Assembly (NCBI RefSeq): GCF_014324365.1
Contig: NZ_QEIG01000002.1
Coordinates: 159,354 to 223,353, forward strand
Source: Algoriphagus sp. AK58
Lineage (GTDB): Bacteria; Bacteroidota; Bacteroidia; Cytophagales; Cyclobacteriaceae
Length of the DNA stretch: 64,000 nucleotides
Direction: 5' to 3'
In this document: piece after piece, positions 25,805-35,075 of the stretch
How positions within the stretch are numbered: position 1 is the first letter of the stretch
Layout: each line of letters starts with the position of its first letter
The notes under the pieces: model-generated
Database searches by the model: none
Told to the model about the DNA's origin: nothing
Seen by the model: the letters and a program-made list of their open reading frames with translations, nothing else
Translations under genes and position numbers: made by a program

Positions 25805-27130
25805 ATGAACTTGAAATCCTACTTCTTTTTCTTTGTTTTTATCATAGGCTCAGGAATATCCCAAGCTCAAAGTTCTAAATACGCGCAGTTAAGCCAGTTT
25901 TTAGACTCTTTGGAGGCTAAAGACAAATTCATGGGTACAGTCATGATTTCCGAAAATGGAGTTCCCGTATTCCAAAAAGCAGTCGGTTATGCTGATCTCA
26001 GTACATCAAAGCCTTTGGAGCTCAACTCTAAGCAACGAATTGGTTCTGTGACCAAAATGTTTACCGCCGTATTGGTATTTCAAGCCAGTGAAGAAGGTAA
26101 ACTCAGCTTGGATCAGAAGTTGTCGGACTTTTATCCACAAATACAGAATTCCGAAAAGATCAGTATCAGTCAGTTGCTTCAGCACCGCAGCGGGATTTTC
26201 AATATTACCAATCGCTTCGATTACAATATCTACCGCACCAAGCCTCATACCGAGGAGCAGCTTTTGGCCATGATGATGGAAGGAGGCAGTGTATTTGAGC
26301 CGGATTCCAAGGCTGAGTACAGCAACAGTAATTTTATCCTGCTCACTTTTATTCTGGAGAAGCTCTACGGGAAGTCCTACGAAAACTTACTTCAGGAGCG
26401 AATTCTGAGCCCCTTGGAGATGAGAGAAACCTACCTTTTTGGCCCGATTTCGGTTGAAAATGGAGAAGCCAAATCTTATCTCTACAATGGCAAGTGGCAG
26501 GAGGATTTGGAAGCTCACTCCTCCATACCACTTGGTGCAGGAGCTTTAACTTCAACCGTAAATGACTTGAATACCTTTGCCCTGGGCTTATTTGGGGGCA
26601 AGTTGATTGGACAGGAAAGTCTTGGCAAAATGATAGAGCTGAAAGATGGATTTGGAAGTGGGGCGTTTATGATTCCTTTTTATGAAAAAAAGAGCTATGG
26701 ACACACCGGCGGTATTGACGGATTCCGGGCTTTTTTGTGTTTTTTCCCGCAAGAAAAGATCTCATTTGCTATCCTGAGCAATGGCATGAATTACAACAAT
26801 AATGATATTGTGATCGCTGCCATGAGTGCGCAGTTTGGCAAAGAATGGGAGCTCCCTGAGTTTACTGAAATTGTCATATCGGATGAATTGATGGCCAAAT
26901 ATACCGGAACTTACAGCTCAACTCAGATTCCGCTTCAGCTGACGGTAGAAAACAAAGGTGGCAAAGTGGCCATTCAGTTGACTGGTCAGCCTCAGGCGGT
27001 ACTGGAGACGGTAGCCGAGAATAAGTTTGAGCTTAAAGCAGTGAAAGCCGTGTTCACATTTGATCCGGACCAGGATCAAGTGACGCTCTCACAGGGTCCT
27101 GCGAATATTGTGTTTAAGAAGAAGGAATAG
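25805..27130 (+). CDS. Serine hydrolase, class C beta-lactamase/PBP fold
   Basis: This is an exported penicillin-binding-protein-like hydrolase (441 residues, signal peptide ending in SQAQS). The three active-site motifs are present: S-x-x-K in GSVTKMF, Y-x-N in EYSNSNF, and H-x-G in YGHTGGIDGF. A C-terminal beta-barrel-like domain (about 345-441) resembles the DUF3471-type extension found in many such proteins. Function could be D-aminopeptidase, esterase or peptidoglycan-related; no regulator of the ampR type is adjacent, so drug-resistance function is not indicated. Confidence 0.87.
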   Translation: MNLKSYFFFFVFIIGSGISQAQSSKYAQLSQFLDSLEAKDKFMGTVMISENGVPVFQKAVGYADLSTSKPLELNSKQRIGSVTKMFTAVLVFQASEEGKLSLDQKLSDFYPQIQNSEKISISQLLQHRSGIFNITNRFDYNIYRTKPHTEEQLLAMMMEGGSVFEPDSKAEYSNSNFILLTFILEKLYGKSYENLLQERILSPLEMRETYLFGPISVENGEAKSYLYNGKWQEDLEAHSSIPLGAGALTSTVNDLNTFALGLFGGKLIGQESLGKMIELKDGFGSGAFMIPFYEKKSYGHTGGIDGFRAFLCFFPQEKISFAILSNGMNYNNNDIVIAAMSAQFGKEWELPEFTEIVISDELMAKYTGTYSSTQIPLQLTVENKGGKVAIQLTGQPQAVLETVAENKFELKAVKAVFTFDPDQDQVTLSQGPANIVFKKKE

Positions 27131-27150
27131 TAAAAGCAAAAATCAAGGCA

Positions 27151-27180
27151 ACCGCATCAAAAATCCGATGCGGTTTTTTC
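27151..27180 (+). terminator. Intrinsic terminator of the serine hydrolase gene
   Basis: Perfect 8-bp stem (ACCGCATC 27151-27158 with GATGCGGT 27167-27174) and a T run. Confidence 0.87.
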
Positions 27181-27209
27181 TTTTCTGTCAAAAATCCGAA
27201 GTTTAATTT

Positions 27210-27857
27210 ATGGAGCTCTGGGATTTTCATACACACCGATCCGATCAGCCTTTGGCTATTTTTAATGAGATGGAGCCAAGGAGGAATGTCCAGGCAACAT
27301 GCTCCATGGGGATTCACCCCTGGGATCTCGATATCCACTGGGAAGATAGACTCAGGGTTATCCAGGACATATCCAGTTTGAACTCCCATGTTTTGGCGAT
27401 AGGTGAAACAGGGTTTGATCGGCTGAAGGGACCTGCTATAGCACTTCAAAAAGGGGCTTTCTATGCCCAGGCCCGATGGGCGAAAACCCTGGGAATCCCG
27501 CTTATTTTCCATTGTGTTAAGGGACATGATCTGCTCTTAGAGTACCTGAAATCTGAGAGAAATCCGCCGGCTATTATTTGGCATGGGTGGAACCTGAAGC
27601 CCGAACTGGCCCGGCAACTTTTGCCTTTCCCCGTGTATTTTTCCTTTGGGAAGCACCTGCTTCAGGAGGAAAGCAATGCAAGGATTTGGCTGATGGAATG
27701 TCCCTCGGAAAGAATCTTTTTTGAAACAGACGACTCAGGTCTGGAAATCGGTTCGATTTATCAGGCAGCTTCCCTAATTTTGCGCCTTCCTTTGGAAAGT
27801 CTGGCTATGCAGGTCATTTCCAACTGGAATGCAATCTCGAAACGAAAAATCTCATGA
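27210..27857 (+). CDS. TatD family metal-dependent hydrolase (short form)
   Basis: This is a cytosolic TIM-barrel hydrolase of the TatD DNase group. Metal ligands are recognisable in order: DFHTH near the N-terminus, the Glu of IGETGFDR, His in IFHCV, His in WHGW and Asp in ETDDSG. At 215 residues it is shorter than most TatD proteins (about 255-265), yet all motifs are present. Its stop overlaps the tcdA start by four bases (ATGA), so the two are translationally coupled. Confidence 0.85.
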   Translation: MELWDFHTHRSDQPLAIFNEMEPRRNVQATCSMGIHPWDLDIHWEDRLRVIQDISSLNSHVLAIGETGFDRLKGPAIALQKGAFYAQARWAKTLGIPLIFHCVKGHDLLLEYLKSERNPPAIIWHGWNLKPELARQLLPFPVYFSFGKHLLQEESNARIWLMECPSERIFFETDDSGLEIGSIYQAASLILRLPLESLAMQVISNWNAISKRKIS

Positions 27858-28579
27858 GTGAATTTGCCTGGCTCAGCCGCACCGAGCTGATCGTAGGAAG
27901 GGAAGGACTGGAAAAGTTGGCCTCCAAGCATGTGCTGGTGGTAGGACTTGGTGGAGTGGGTTCTTTTGCAGCCGAATTTATCGCCCGATCAGGAGTCGGT
28001 GCAATGACTATTATTGATGGGGATACGGTGGACATTTCCAATGTCAACCGCCAACTTCCCGCCACACAGCTCAATGTCGGTCAGTCCAAAGCAGAGTGGA
28101 TGGAGCATCGACTATTGGCAATCAACCCCAACCTTAAGATCACTGCCATCCGGAAGTTTCTCAATCCCCATGAAATGACTTCCCTTCTGGAAACCAATGA
28201 GTTTGATTATGTGGTGGACTGTATTGACAGCTTTACCCCCAAAATGCACCTGATCGAGGGGGCAAAGAAGCGGGGATTCAAGCTTGTCAGTTCTATGGGG
28301 GCCGGTGGCAAGGTTGATCCTACTCAGATCAAAGTGGTCGATTTTGGGGATACTTATCAGTGCAAACTGGCCAAAATGCTAAGAAAACGACTCAAAAGGA
28401 GGTCGATTTATGGAGGATTTAAGGCGGTATTTAGTACGGAAGAGGTGATCAAAGAAAGTCTGATGCTCACGGATGGCAGCAATTTTAAGAAGTCCGCCTA
28501 TGGTACCATGTCATTTTTGCCTGCGGCTTTTGGCTGTGCCTGTGCCGCCACAGTAATCAATGATTTGCTGGCTTCCTGA
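27854..28579 (+). CDS. tcdA: tRNA threonylcarbamoyladenosine dehydratase
   Basis: TcdA is an E1-like enzyme that uses ATP to cyclise t6A37 of ANN-decoding tRNAs to ct6A. The nucleotide-binding motif VVGLGGVGSFAAE, the DGDTVDISNVNRQLPAT stretch and DCIDSFTPK are typical of the ThiF/MoeB/TcdA group; the absence of the Zn-binding Cys pairs of ThiF and the 241-residue length favour TcdA. It overlaps the tatD-like gene, and a T-tailed terminator for it lies inside the convergent MaoC gene. Confidence 0.9.
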   Translation: MSEFAWLSRTELIVGREGLEKLASKHVLVVGLGGVGSFAAEFIARSGVGAMTIIDGDTVDISNVNRQLPATQLNVGQSKAEWMEHRLLAINPNLKITAIRKFLNPHEMTSLLETNEFDYVVDCIDSFTPKMHLIEGAKKRGFKLVSSMGAGGKVDPTQIKVVDFGDTYQCKLAKMLRKRLKRRSIYGGFKAVFSTEEVIKESLMLTDGSNFKKSAYGTMSFLPAAFGCACAATVINDLLAS

Positions 28580-29044
28580 TCAATGGAAATGATATAAGAA
28601 TATCAGCACGCCGGTAAAAGCCGGCTTTTTTTGATCCCTGATCTCCAGCTTGACTTCTACCTCTGCCTTCACGGTGCCTCGGAGATTGGCTACATTTTTC
28701 AGCTTGGCGACCAAACGAACTTCACTGTCCACAGTTACAGCTTGGGCAAATCGAAGATTTTCGATCCCATAGTTGATCATCATTTTTAGGTTTTGTACCT
28801 GCACAATCTGCTCCCAAAGATGAGGGACTATGCTCAAAGTGAGGTAACCATGGGCAATGGTATTTCCGAATGCGCCTTCAACCTTGGCTCGCTCGGGGTC
28901 ACAGTGAATCCACTGATGGTCATAAGTGGCGTCGGCAAAAAGGTTAATCTGATTTTGTGTGATTTTGAAATATTCTGAGGTGCCGAGTTCTTGACCGTTG
29001 TGTTTTTCGAAATCCTCGAAGCTGCCGATAAGGATGGGGTTCAT
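28580..29044 (-). CDS. MaoC-like (R)-specific enoyl-CoA hydratase
   Basis: This is a 154-residue hot-dog-fold protein. The hydratase motif FADATYDHQWIHCDPERA contains the catalytic Asp and His, and GNTIAHGYLTLSIVP is the second conserved segment. Such proteins hydrate trans-2-enoyl-CoA to (R)-3-hydroxyacyl-CoA in fatty acid or polyhydroxyalkanoate metabolism. It ends directly beside the convergent tcdA stop with no spacer. Substrate chain length is unknown. Confidence 0.9.
   Translation of the reverse strand: MNPILIGSFEDFEKHNGQELGTSEYFKITQNQINLFADATYDHQWIHCDPERAKVEGAFGNTIAHGYLTLSIVPHLWEQIVQVQNLKMMINYGIENLRFAQAVTVDSEVRLVAKLKNVANLRGTVKAEVEVKLEIRDQKKPAFTGVLIFLYHFH
28610..28632 (+). terminator. 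Terminator of tcdA inside the maoC coding sequence
   Basis: GCCGG (28610-28614) pairs with CCGGC (28621-28625), followed by seven T on the plus strand. It stops tcdA transcription about 30 bases into the 3' end of the convergent gene and is translated as part of the MaoC protein on the other strand. Confidence 0.75.
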
Positions 29045-29230
29045 AGTAAGCGTGGGGTATGAATCCCGAAAATAGAAAGGATTATGCGGGATTTACAAAT
29101 TTCTCCCAAATCTCTCCGACAAAATGGAAAGCTTTTTATTCCTGGATTTCTTAAAAAAATAAATTTGTTCTCATTCCAAAAATCTTTCAACTAATCTAAT
29201 ATTTTAGAGCTCTAGTTTTAATTTATTTTC

Positions 29231-31084
29231 ATGATAAAAATTCTTTTTGCTTGGAGCTGGTTGAGTGGGCTTCTTGTTTTCATGGCGGTAACCGCAACTG
29301 CAGAGGTTCCTGTCCATTCAAGTTTGGTAGTAAAAGAAGTTATTTCCATTTATCCCGATTATTCATATCAGCGAGTGATTGAAAAGCGCCTACGGGTAAA
29401 CTCCCAAGAAGGACTAAAGCACGGGGCCTCGTTAATATTTTATGATAAGCTCAACGAAATTCAAGACTTTGAGATGGAAATGACCGATGCTATCACGGGT
29501 AAATCACTCAAAAAAGCAAGGCTCAAAGATCTGGGAGATGCGGCTCTGAATTCCTCATCTACTTTTTTTGATGACAATAGGTACAAGTACATGGAGTTGA
29601 CTTCATCTAAGTTTCCAGTTGATGTTACTGTAAGGATACAGACACAGTCTAAGAGCAATTTTTTTCTCCCTTCTTGGACTCCTGTGCCCAATTACCATCA
29701 GCGAGTGGAAAAGTCTGTATTTCAGGTAAGGTTTCCGCAAGAAATTGGTGTCAAATACAAAGAAATTAACCTTCCTGGCGAGCCAACAGTGATTTACCAA
29801 GAGGGGGTTAAAATCCTTGAATGGACTTTGGAAGATTTGCCGGTACAGGCTCCTGATTTTGAAGAGGATAAAGACTACAAGCTTATCCTTGCACCTGTGA
29901 AGTTCGCATTGGAAACCTATCATGGAGAGATGAGTGATTGGGCTGGCCTGGCACGATGGCAATACGAGCTGAACAAAGGCAGAGCAGAGTTACCTGAAGA
30001 ATTTAAATCCAAGCTCAGAGAGATGGTCAGCGGAGCGGATGAGGACTATGAGAAAATCAAAATTCTTTATGAGTTCCTTCAGAAAAATTTTCGCTATGTC
30101 AGTATCCAGTTGGGTATTGGAGGATGGCAGACGATGAAAGCAGAGGAAGTCCTGAAATACTCTTATGGAGACTGCAAAGGTCTTACCAATCTCATGAAGG
30201 CTATGTTGGAAGCAGTAGGCATTACCTCTCACTATTCCTTGGTATTTGCGGGAGTCAATGCCAAAGACATTCAGGTTGATTTTCCCTCCAACCAGTTTAA
30301 TCACGTGATCCTTTATGTCCCGACGGATTCAAATCCTATTTGGCTGGAGTGTACTTCCAATTCCTTGCCTGCTGGATATCTAGGTGATTTCACCAAAGAT
30401 AGGCATGTTTTGGTCACTACTTCTGATGGGGGATTTTTGACTAAAACTCCCTCCTATTCCACGGATCAATGGAATAAAATCACCACCATATCCAAGTTAG
30501 AAATCGATCTGAAAGGTGACGCGAAAGTAGAGTCTCGCGTTACTCAGTCAGGGAATTTTGCAGAGGGATTGCTTTATGTCAAAAACTTGAAGGACGAGCG
30601 GGAGCAAAAAGAATTTTTCAGCACGGGTTTTTCGGTTCCAGGATTGGTCATAAACCAGTTGAAATTGGGTGTGGAACCTAAGGATTCCCTTCTTTTGGCA
30701 GATGTCGTCTTGGAAGGATACCTTCAGAGGTTTGTGCAGCAGACCTCCAAGCGATTTATTATAAAATCATTCATGGGGAAAATCACTCCTTCCAAGTTGG
30801 ATCATAACTTCCTACATCAGCAGGACCAGCTGGAGATCAGGCTTCCCGAAGCACTATTGTCCGATGGTTCATTGCCCAAGGTAGAGGTGGACGAAGAGCA
30901 TCTCAAAGGCACTCTAACAGTCACTTTGGACGAAGATCTGCTGTTGTTGAAAAGAGAGTTGCTGATCGACATCCCTTCTGATTGGACCAGGTCCCAAAAA
31001 CTTGATTTTGTCAAAAAAGTAAACAGCGCTTTTGACCGCAGTATTTTCTTATCCAAACCCAGCACCACAATAAGTTCAAATTAA
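29231..31084 (+). CDS. DUF3857/transglutaminase-like protein with intact Cys-His
   Basis: This is an exported protein of 617 residues with a signal peptide (about residues 1-24). A DUF3857 beta-domain occupies about 45-215 and a transglutaminase-like domain about 265-400. The catalytic cysteine is Cys315 in YGDCKGLTNLM and the histidine His358 in FNHVILYV; the third position is Glu in WLECTS. The remaining C-terminal part resembles the DUF3858-type domain. Substrates of this bacterial family are not established. It is the first of three paralogous genes and is separated from the second by six bases. Confidence 0.88.
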   Translation: MIKILFAWSWLSGLLVFMAVTATAEVPVHSSLVVKEVISIYPDYSYQRVIEKRLRVNSQEGLKHGASLIFYDKLNEIQDFEMEMTDAITGKSLKKARLKDLGDAALNSSSTFFDDNRYKYMELTSSKFPVDVTVRIQTQSKSNFFLPSWTPVPNYHQRVEKSVFQVRFPQEIGVKYKEINLPGEPTVIYQEGVKILEWTLEDLPVQAPDFEEDKDYKLILAPVKFALETYHGEMSDWAGLARWQYELNKGRAELPEEFKSKLREMVSGADEDYEKIKILYEFLQKNFRYVSIQLGIGGWQTMKAEEVLKYSYGDCKGLTNLMKAMLEAVGITSHYSLVFAGVNAKDIQVDFPSNQFNHVILYVPTDSNPIWLECTSNSLPAGYLGDFTKDRHVLVTTSDGGFLTKTPSYSTDQWNKITTISKLEIDLKGDAKVESRVTQSGNFAEGLLYVKNLKDEREQKEFFSTGFSVPGLVINQLKLGVEPKDSLLLADVVLEGYLQRFVQQTSKRFIIKSFMGKITPSKLDHNFLHQQDQLEIRLPEALLSDGSLPKVEVDEEHLKGTLTVTLDEDLLLLKRELLIDIPSDWTRSQKLDFVKKVNSAFDRSIFLSKPSTTISSN

Positions 31085-31090
31085 TTTTCT

Positions 31091-33034
31091 ATGAAATCAA
31101 GATTGATCACTTTCCTCTTGGTATTTGTCTCTCTCTTAGGCTATACACAAAGTCTAAAAATGGGAGAGTTTTCTCAAGAGGAGATAGACCTAAGCTCCGT
31201 CACATTTGAACCTGATGCCCCGGCTGTAGTATTGGCAGCTTCTGGAGAGTCACGCTTTTTCTCCAGTCTGCTCGAAACGCAGACATTTTTTAGGGTAAAG
31301 ATCCTGACTGAGGCAGGCAAAAGCAAAGCGGATATCCGGATTAGGTATTTTGCCGGAGATACTAATGTGGAGGAAATAGCTGGAACCAAAGCTCAAGTTA
31401 CGACTTTCGAAAATGGAAGACCAGTAGTGATCAAACTGGGGAAAGAGGACTTTAAGGAGGTCGTAATCGGGGATGGAATAAAGGAATTGAGAATCACCTT
31501 CCCCAATGTCCAGGTAGGTTCCATCTTAGAGTACAGCTACAAAAAGGTGGATAGAAACATTGAATTTCTGGATGGGTGGACGTTTCCCAAGGATGTGCCA
31601 GTGCTCTATTCTAAGTACCAGATCACGATGATTCCTCCTTTGGAGTATAAAATGATCGGTCAAGGAGCTAATTTTTTCAACAAATCGGAAAAAAGTGGGG
31701 CAAACGGGATTTATTCTTGGGTGTTGAGAAATCTCCATTCGGTCAAAGAGGAACCCTATATGAGAAATTATCGGGACTATGTGGACCGGGTAGAATTTCA
31801 GCTTTCCAGGTATCAGCGAGCGGCGACTACCTCTGGCGCAGAATGGGAAGACTTCCTTAATACTTGGGAAAAATTGGGTGATGGGATGATCGATTACTAC
31901 ACTTCAAAAGGCTTCTATCGGACCAGCCCTTTAGAGAAAGAGGTTTTTTCTTTGGATTTGAGCTTAGGAACAGAAAATGAAAAAGCAAAAAAGGCCTATT
32001 ATTACATAAGGGATAACTTTGTGAACGAGGGAGAGGATTGGATTTACACAGACCAGACCCTAGGGCAATTGCTAAAGTCCAAAAAGGGAGCCCCTGGAGA
32101 GTTAATTCTTGCTTACATGGGAATTTTGAGGTCTTTAGGAATAACCTGTGATCCTGTATTGGTAGGTAGCAAAGGTTATGGGAGAAGCGAGCCTGTGGCT
32201 TTTCCGTTTTTAAATCAGTTTGACGAGATCCTGCTTTTAGCCAATCTCGACGGGCAATTGCAGTTTTTGGATCTAAGTGATCCACTTGCACCATTTGGCT
32301 ATGTAGACTTGGACAAGCATGTGAAAGCAGGCTTATTGCTTCAAAAGAATCAGAGCAAACTGATCCCCATCCAGATTCGGCACAATTCCAATACCGTAGT
32401 TTTTTCCTCGATCAGTTTCAATGAGCAAAAAGGCGAATTGATTATGGATAACACACTTAGATCTTTTCAGTATGCAGGGTTGAAAACGGCTAGATTTTCA
32501 GAAAGCTTGAAGAAAAGTGGTGAGCCGCTGACCAAACTTTTTAAGGAGTCTTATGAAGAAGGTGAGGTCCGAAATGTTTCAGTGGATAATCAACTGGCTG
32601 AAAATAATTTTCTAACCACTACTTTTCAGCTTGTAGTGGATGACCTGGTCAATGCCGATCAGATTTCTTTTTCCCCAATTCCCTATTCCAATTTTGCAAA
32701 GAATCCGTTTACACTGGATTTTAGAGTATTTCCAGTCGACTTTGAATATGCTTTCAGTGAGACCTATACCAGCAATATTCAGATTCCCCCAGGTTTTGAA
32801 GTGGACGATTATCCACAATCAGAGTCTTTTTCTATCCGAGGAAATCCCGTGGTTTTTTCCTATCAGGTAGAGCGCTTAGGTGAGATTTTGAAAGTAACCG
32901 GCAAGCTCGAAGTTAAAGAGCCATTGGTGGAGACCAGGCACTATGCTGAGTTAAGACTTTTCATGGAAAGTGTGGCTTCCAAACTTTCCTCACCGGTCAT
33001 TTTGAAGAAAATCTCAGCTGAGGAAAATCCTTGA
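31091..33034 (+). CDS. DUF3857/transglutaminase-like protein, catalytic residues lost
   Basis: This is a 647-residue exported paralogue of the preceding protein, with a signal peptide (about 1-19) and DUF3857 domain (about 60-230). In the transglutaminase-like region the sequence KKGAPGELILAYM aligns with YGDCKGLTNLMKAM, replacing Cys by Ala334, and NQFDEILL replaces the His by Glu379. The fold seems retained (same spacing, FLDLSDP in the Asp-motif position) but peptidase or transferase activity is unlikely. Its stop codon overlaps the start of the third gene. Confidence 0.85.
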   Translation: MKSRLITFLLVFVSLLGYTQSLKMGEFSQEEIDLSSVTFEPDAPAVVLAASGESRFFSSLLETQTFFRVKILTEAGKSKADIRIRYFAGDTNVEEIAGTKAQVTTFENGRPVVIKLGKEDFKEVVIGDGIKELRITFPNVQVGSILEYSYKKVDRNIEFLDGWTFPKDVPVLYSKYQITMIPPLEYKMIGQGANFFNKSEKSGANGIYSWVLRNLHSVKEEPYMRNYRDYVDRVEFQLSRYQRAATTSGAEWEDFLNTWEKLGDGMIDYYTSKGFYRTSPLEKEVFSLDLSLGTENEKAKKAYYYIRDNFVNEGEDWIYTDQTLGQLLKSKKGAPGELILAYMGILRSLGITCDPVLVGSKGYGRSEPVAFPFLNQFDEILLLANLDGQLQFLDLSDPLAPFGYVDLDKHVKAGLLLQKNQSKLIPIQIRHNSNTVVFSSISFNEQKGELIMDNTLRSFQYAGLKTARFSESLKKSGEPLTKLFKESYEEGEVRNVSVDNQLAENNFLTTTFQLVVDDLVNADQISFSPIPYSNFAKNPFTLDFRVFPVDFEYAFSETYTSNIQIPPGFEVDDYPQSESFSIRGNPVVFSYQVERLGEILKVTGKLEVKEPLVETRHYAELRLFMESVASKLSSPVILKKISAEENP

Positions 33035-34959
33035 AATCTTTTATTGTTGGGGTTTTTGCTCTGTTTCTAGCAGTTAATCCTGCTAAGAATGAAGCCCAAG
33101 AAGTCAAGTGGGGCCAGTATTCTCCCTTGGAATTGGAGTTGGAGACAGTACCCTTTCAGCCGGAAGCCAAGGTGGTTTCACTGTATGAGGAGGGCAATTC
33201 CGGCTTGATTTGGGAAAAAGAGACGTATCGAGTATTTGGGATATACACCACTTACTATTTTCGATATAAAGTTCTGGATGATAACGTAGGTAACTTTGGT
33301 GATTTTGTTATCCCATTTTTCCAGGCTGGGGATTTCAATATTGAATCGATCAGGGAATTGGAGGCACAGGTCAGTTACCTAGAGGACGGAGAGCGAAAAG
33401 TCTACCAATTATCCGATGACAACATTAAGCTGGTTGAAATGGGAGATGGGTATTGGCAATACCGAATTGTTTTCCCCCATGTAGTCAAAGGATCTATTTT
33501 GGAATACCGCTACCTCAAAACTGATAGGGTGTATTACTCCCTGGAAGGATGGATTTTTCAAGGTGAGCAACCCAAGCTTAGAACTAAATACACCTTTGAG
33601 GTGCCGGACTTTTTGCAGTACCAATTAATTGTTGCGGCAGGTAGGGTCAAAGATGCTATGTCCATGACTCCCCAAAAAGATAAGTTTTTTTGGGAGTTAA
33701 GGAATGTGCCCTCCTTCAAAGTAGAGCCCTATATTTCTTCCCCGATGGATTATCTGGAGAGAGTAGAGGGGTTTTTATCGGTTGACCGAACCCAAAATCC
33801 GACTGTTTTATATTCTACCTGGGAAAAACTCGGCGAACAAATTATGGCGAGGAAGGAATATGGCACTTACCAAAAGCCGATCTCCTACAAAAATTTAGGG
33901 TTTAAAGAAGATGTCTTTATTGATTCAAGTAAGGAGGCTATTGCCAGAAATATCTATGAATATATTTCTGAAAACTTTGAGGAAGAACCCACCTTGTATC
34001 CACTTCCTTCCAAGGGTGTTTCTGAATTAATCAGGACTAAAAAGGGGAATCATATGGACTTAAATCTCCTGTTGATTGCCGCATTGAGGGTCCGTGAAAT
34101 TGAGGCAGAACTGATCTTGATCAACCAGCTTTCGCCGTTATCCCGAAGCTATCTGATCCCAAGTCCTAACCTGGATCAGTTTACCTCTTCTCTGGTCCGG
34201 GTGAAGATCGGAGAGGGAGAATGGTATTTGGATCCTACAGATTCCAAGCTTCCGTTTGGATTGCTTCCTTTGGACAAGTATGTAGAAAAGGGATTCCTTA
34301 TCTCATCGGGTCAATCAAATATTATCGCCCTTTCTCATCAGTTTCAATCCGGAACTGAGCTTGATGTGACACTTGGATTGGATTCGATTGGACAATTGCA
34401 GTTTCATGAGCATTTAAAAATGACGGATTTAACGGTGTTGGCTGTGATGGAAAGTTTGAAGGCCCAAGTGAATGAAGAGTTGAAGGCTGATGGAAAGCCT
34501 GAACCTTACAACATCACTTTTGAAGATCATTTTAGAAAGGATCGGTACTTTGTTTCCAATTTTAACCTGTCCATAAGAGAGGAAGAAAACGGAATGGTAG
34601 TGTTGGATCCGTTTACTTTCTCAGGCTTTTCTGAGAATCCGTTTACCGATGATTCGAGGCTTTTTGATATTGAGTTTGGATTTCCCATGAAGGAAAAGAT
34701 GAAATTTTCCTTTCAAATTCCGGAAGGATATCAATTGGACGAACTCCCACAGCCTACCACTATGGAACTGGAGAAAGACGGAATCTATTTCAGCTATTTG
34801 GTGTCTCAAGAAAATCAAATAATAATAATAGAAACTGTACTTGATATCCGTCGGTCTTCTCATCCTGCAAAAAGATATAATGAATTGAAGCGATTTTTTG
34901 AGATAGTTTCCCAGGCACTTTCTTATCCCATCATTTTGATGAAAAACGTTTCCCCTTAA
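33031..34959 (+). CDS. DUF3857/transglutaminase-like protein 3, catalytic residues lost
   Basis: This is a third exported paralogue of 642 residues. The start is TTG at 33031, overlapping the TGA of the previous gene as TTGA, and is supported by an immediate signal peptide (MKSFIVGVFALFLAV to NEAQ). The DUF3857 domain is at about 65-240. The transglutaminase-like region reads KKGNHMDLNLLLI, with Asn340 at the Cys position, and DQFTSSLVRV, with Ser386 at the His position, while the Asp motif WYLDPTDS is kept. It is a likely pseudoenzyme translated by coupling with gene 2. Confidence 0.83.
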   Translation: MKSFIVGVFALFLAVNPAKNEAQEVKWGQYSPLELELETVPFQPEAKVVSLYEEGNSGLIWEKETYRVFGIYTTYYFRYKVLDDNVGNFGDFVIPFFQAGDFNIESIRELEAQVSYLEDGERKVYQLSDDNIKLVEMGDGYWQYRIVFPHVVKGSILEYRYLKTDRVYYSLEGWIFQGEQPKLRTKYTFEVPDFLQYQLIVAAGRVKDAMSMTPQKDKFFWELRNVPSFKVEPYISSPMDYLERVEGFLSVDRTQNPTVLYSTWEKLGEQIMARKEYGTYQKPISYKNLGFKEDVFIDSSKEAIARNIYEYISENFEEEPTLYPLPSKGVSELIRTKKGNHMDLNLLLIAALRVREIEAELILINQLSPLSRSYLIPSPNLDQFTSSLVRVKIGEGEWYLDPTDSKLPFGLLPLDKYVEKGFLISSGQSNIIALSHQFQSGTELDVTLGLDSIGQLQFHEHLKMTDLTVLAVMESLKAQVNEELKADGKPEPYNITFEDHFRKDRYFVSNFNLSIREEENGMVVLDPFTFSGFSENPFTDDSRLFDIEFGFPMKEKMKFSFQIPEGYQLDELPQPTTMELEKDGIYFSYLVSQENQIIIIETVLDIRRSSHPAKRYNELKRFFEIVSQALSYPIILMKNVSP

Positions 34960-35075
34960 TACTGAGAGTTACGATTTTCTCTGGCTAATAAAGTCAGTGA
35001 GAATTGTCAGTGATGAAAATCCCGTTTTTTTCTGCCAATTTGTGCCGGTAAAAACCACCCTCTTAATTTCTCATT

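Noticed and set aside
25805..27130. Antibiotic-resistance class C beta-lactamase
   Set aside because: The fold motifs are present but fit many non-lactamase serine hydrolases, and a C-terminal extension and lack of an ampR-like neighbour argue against AmpC.
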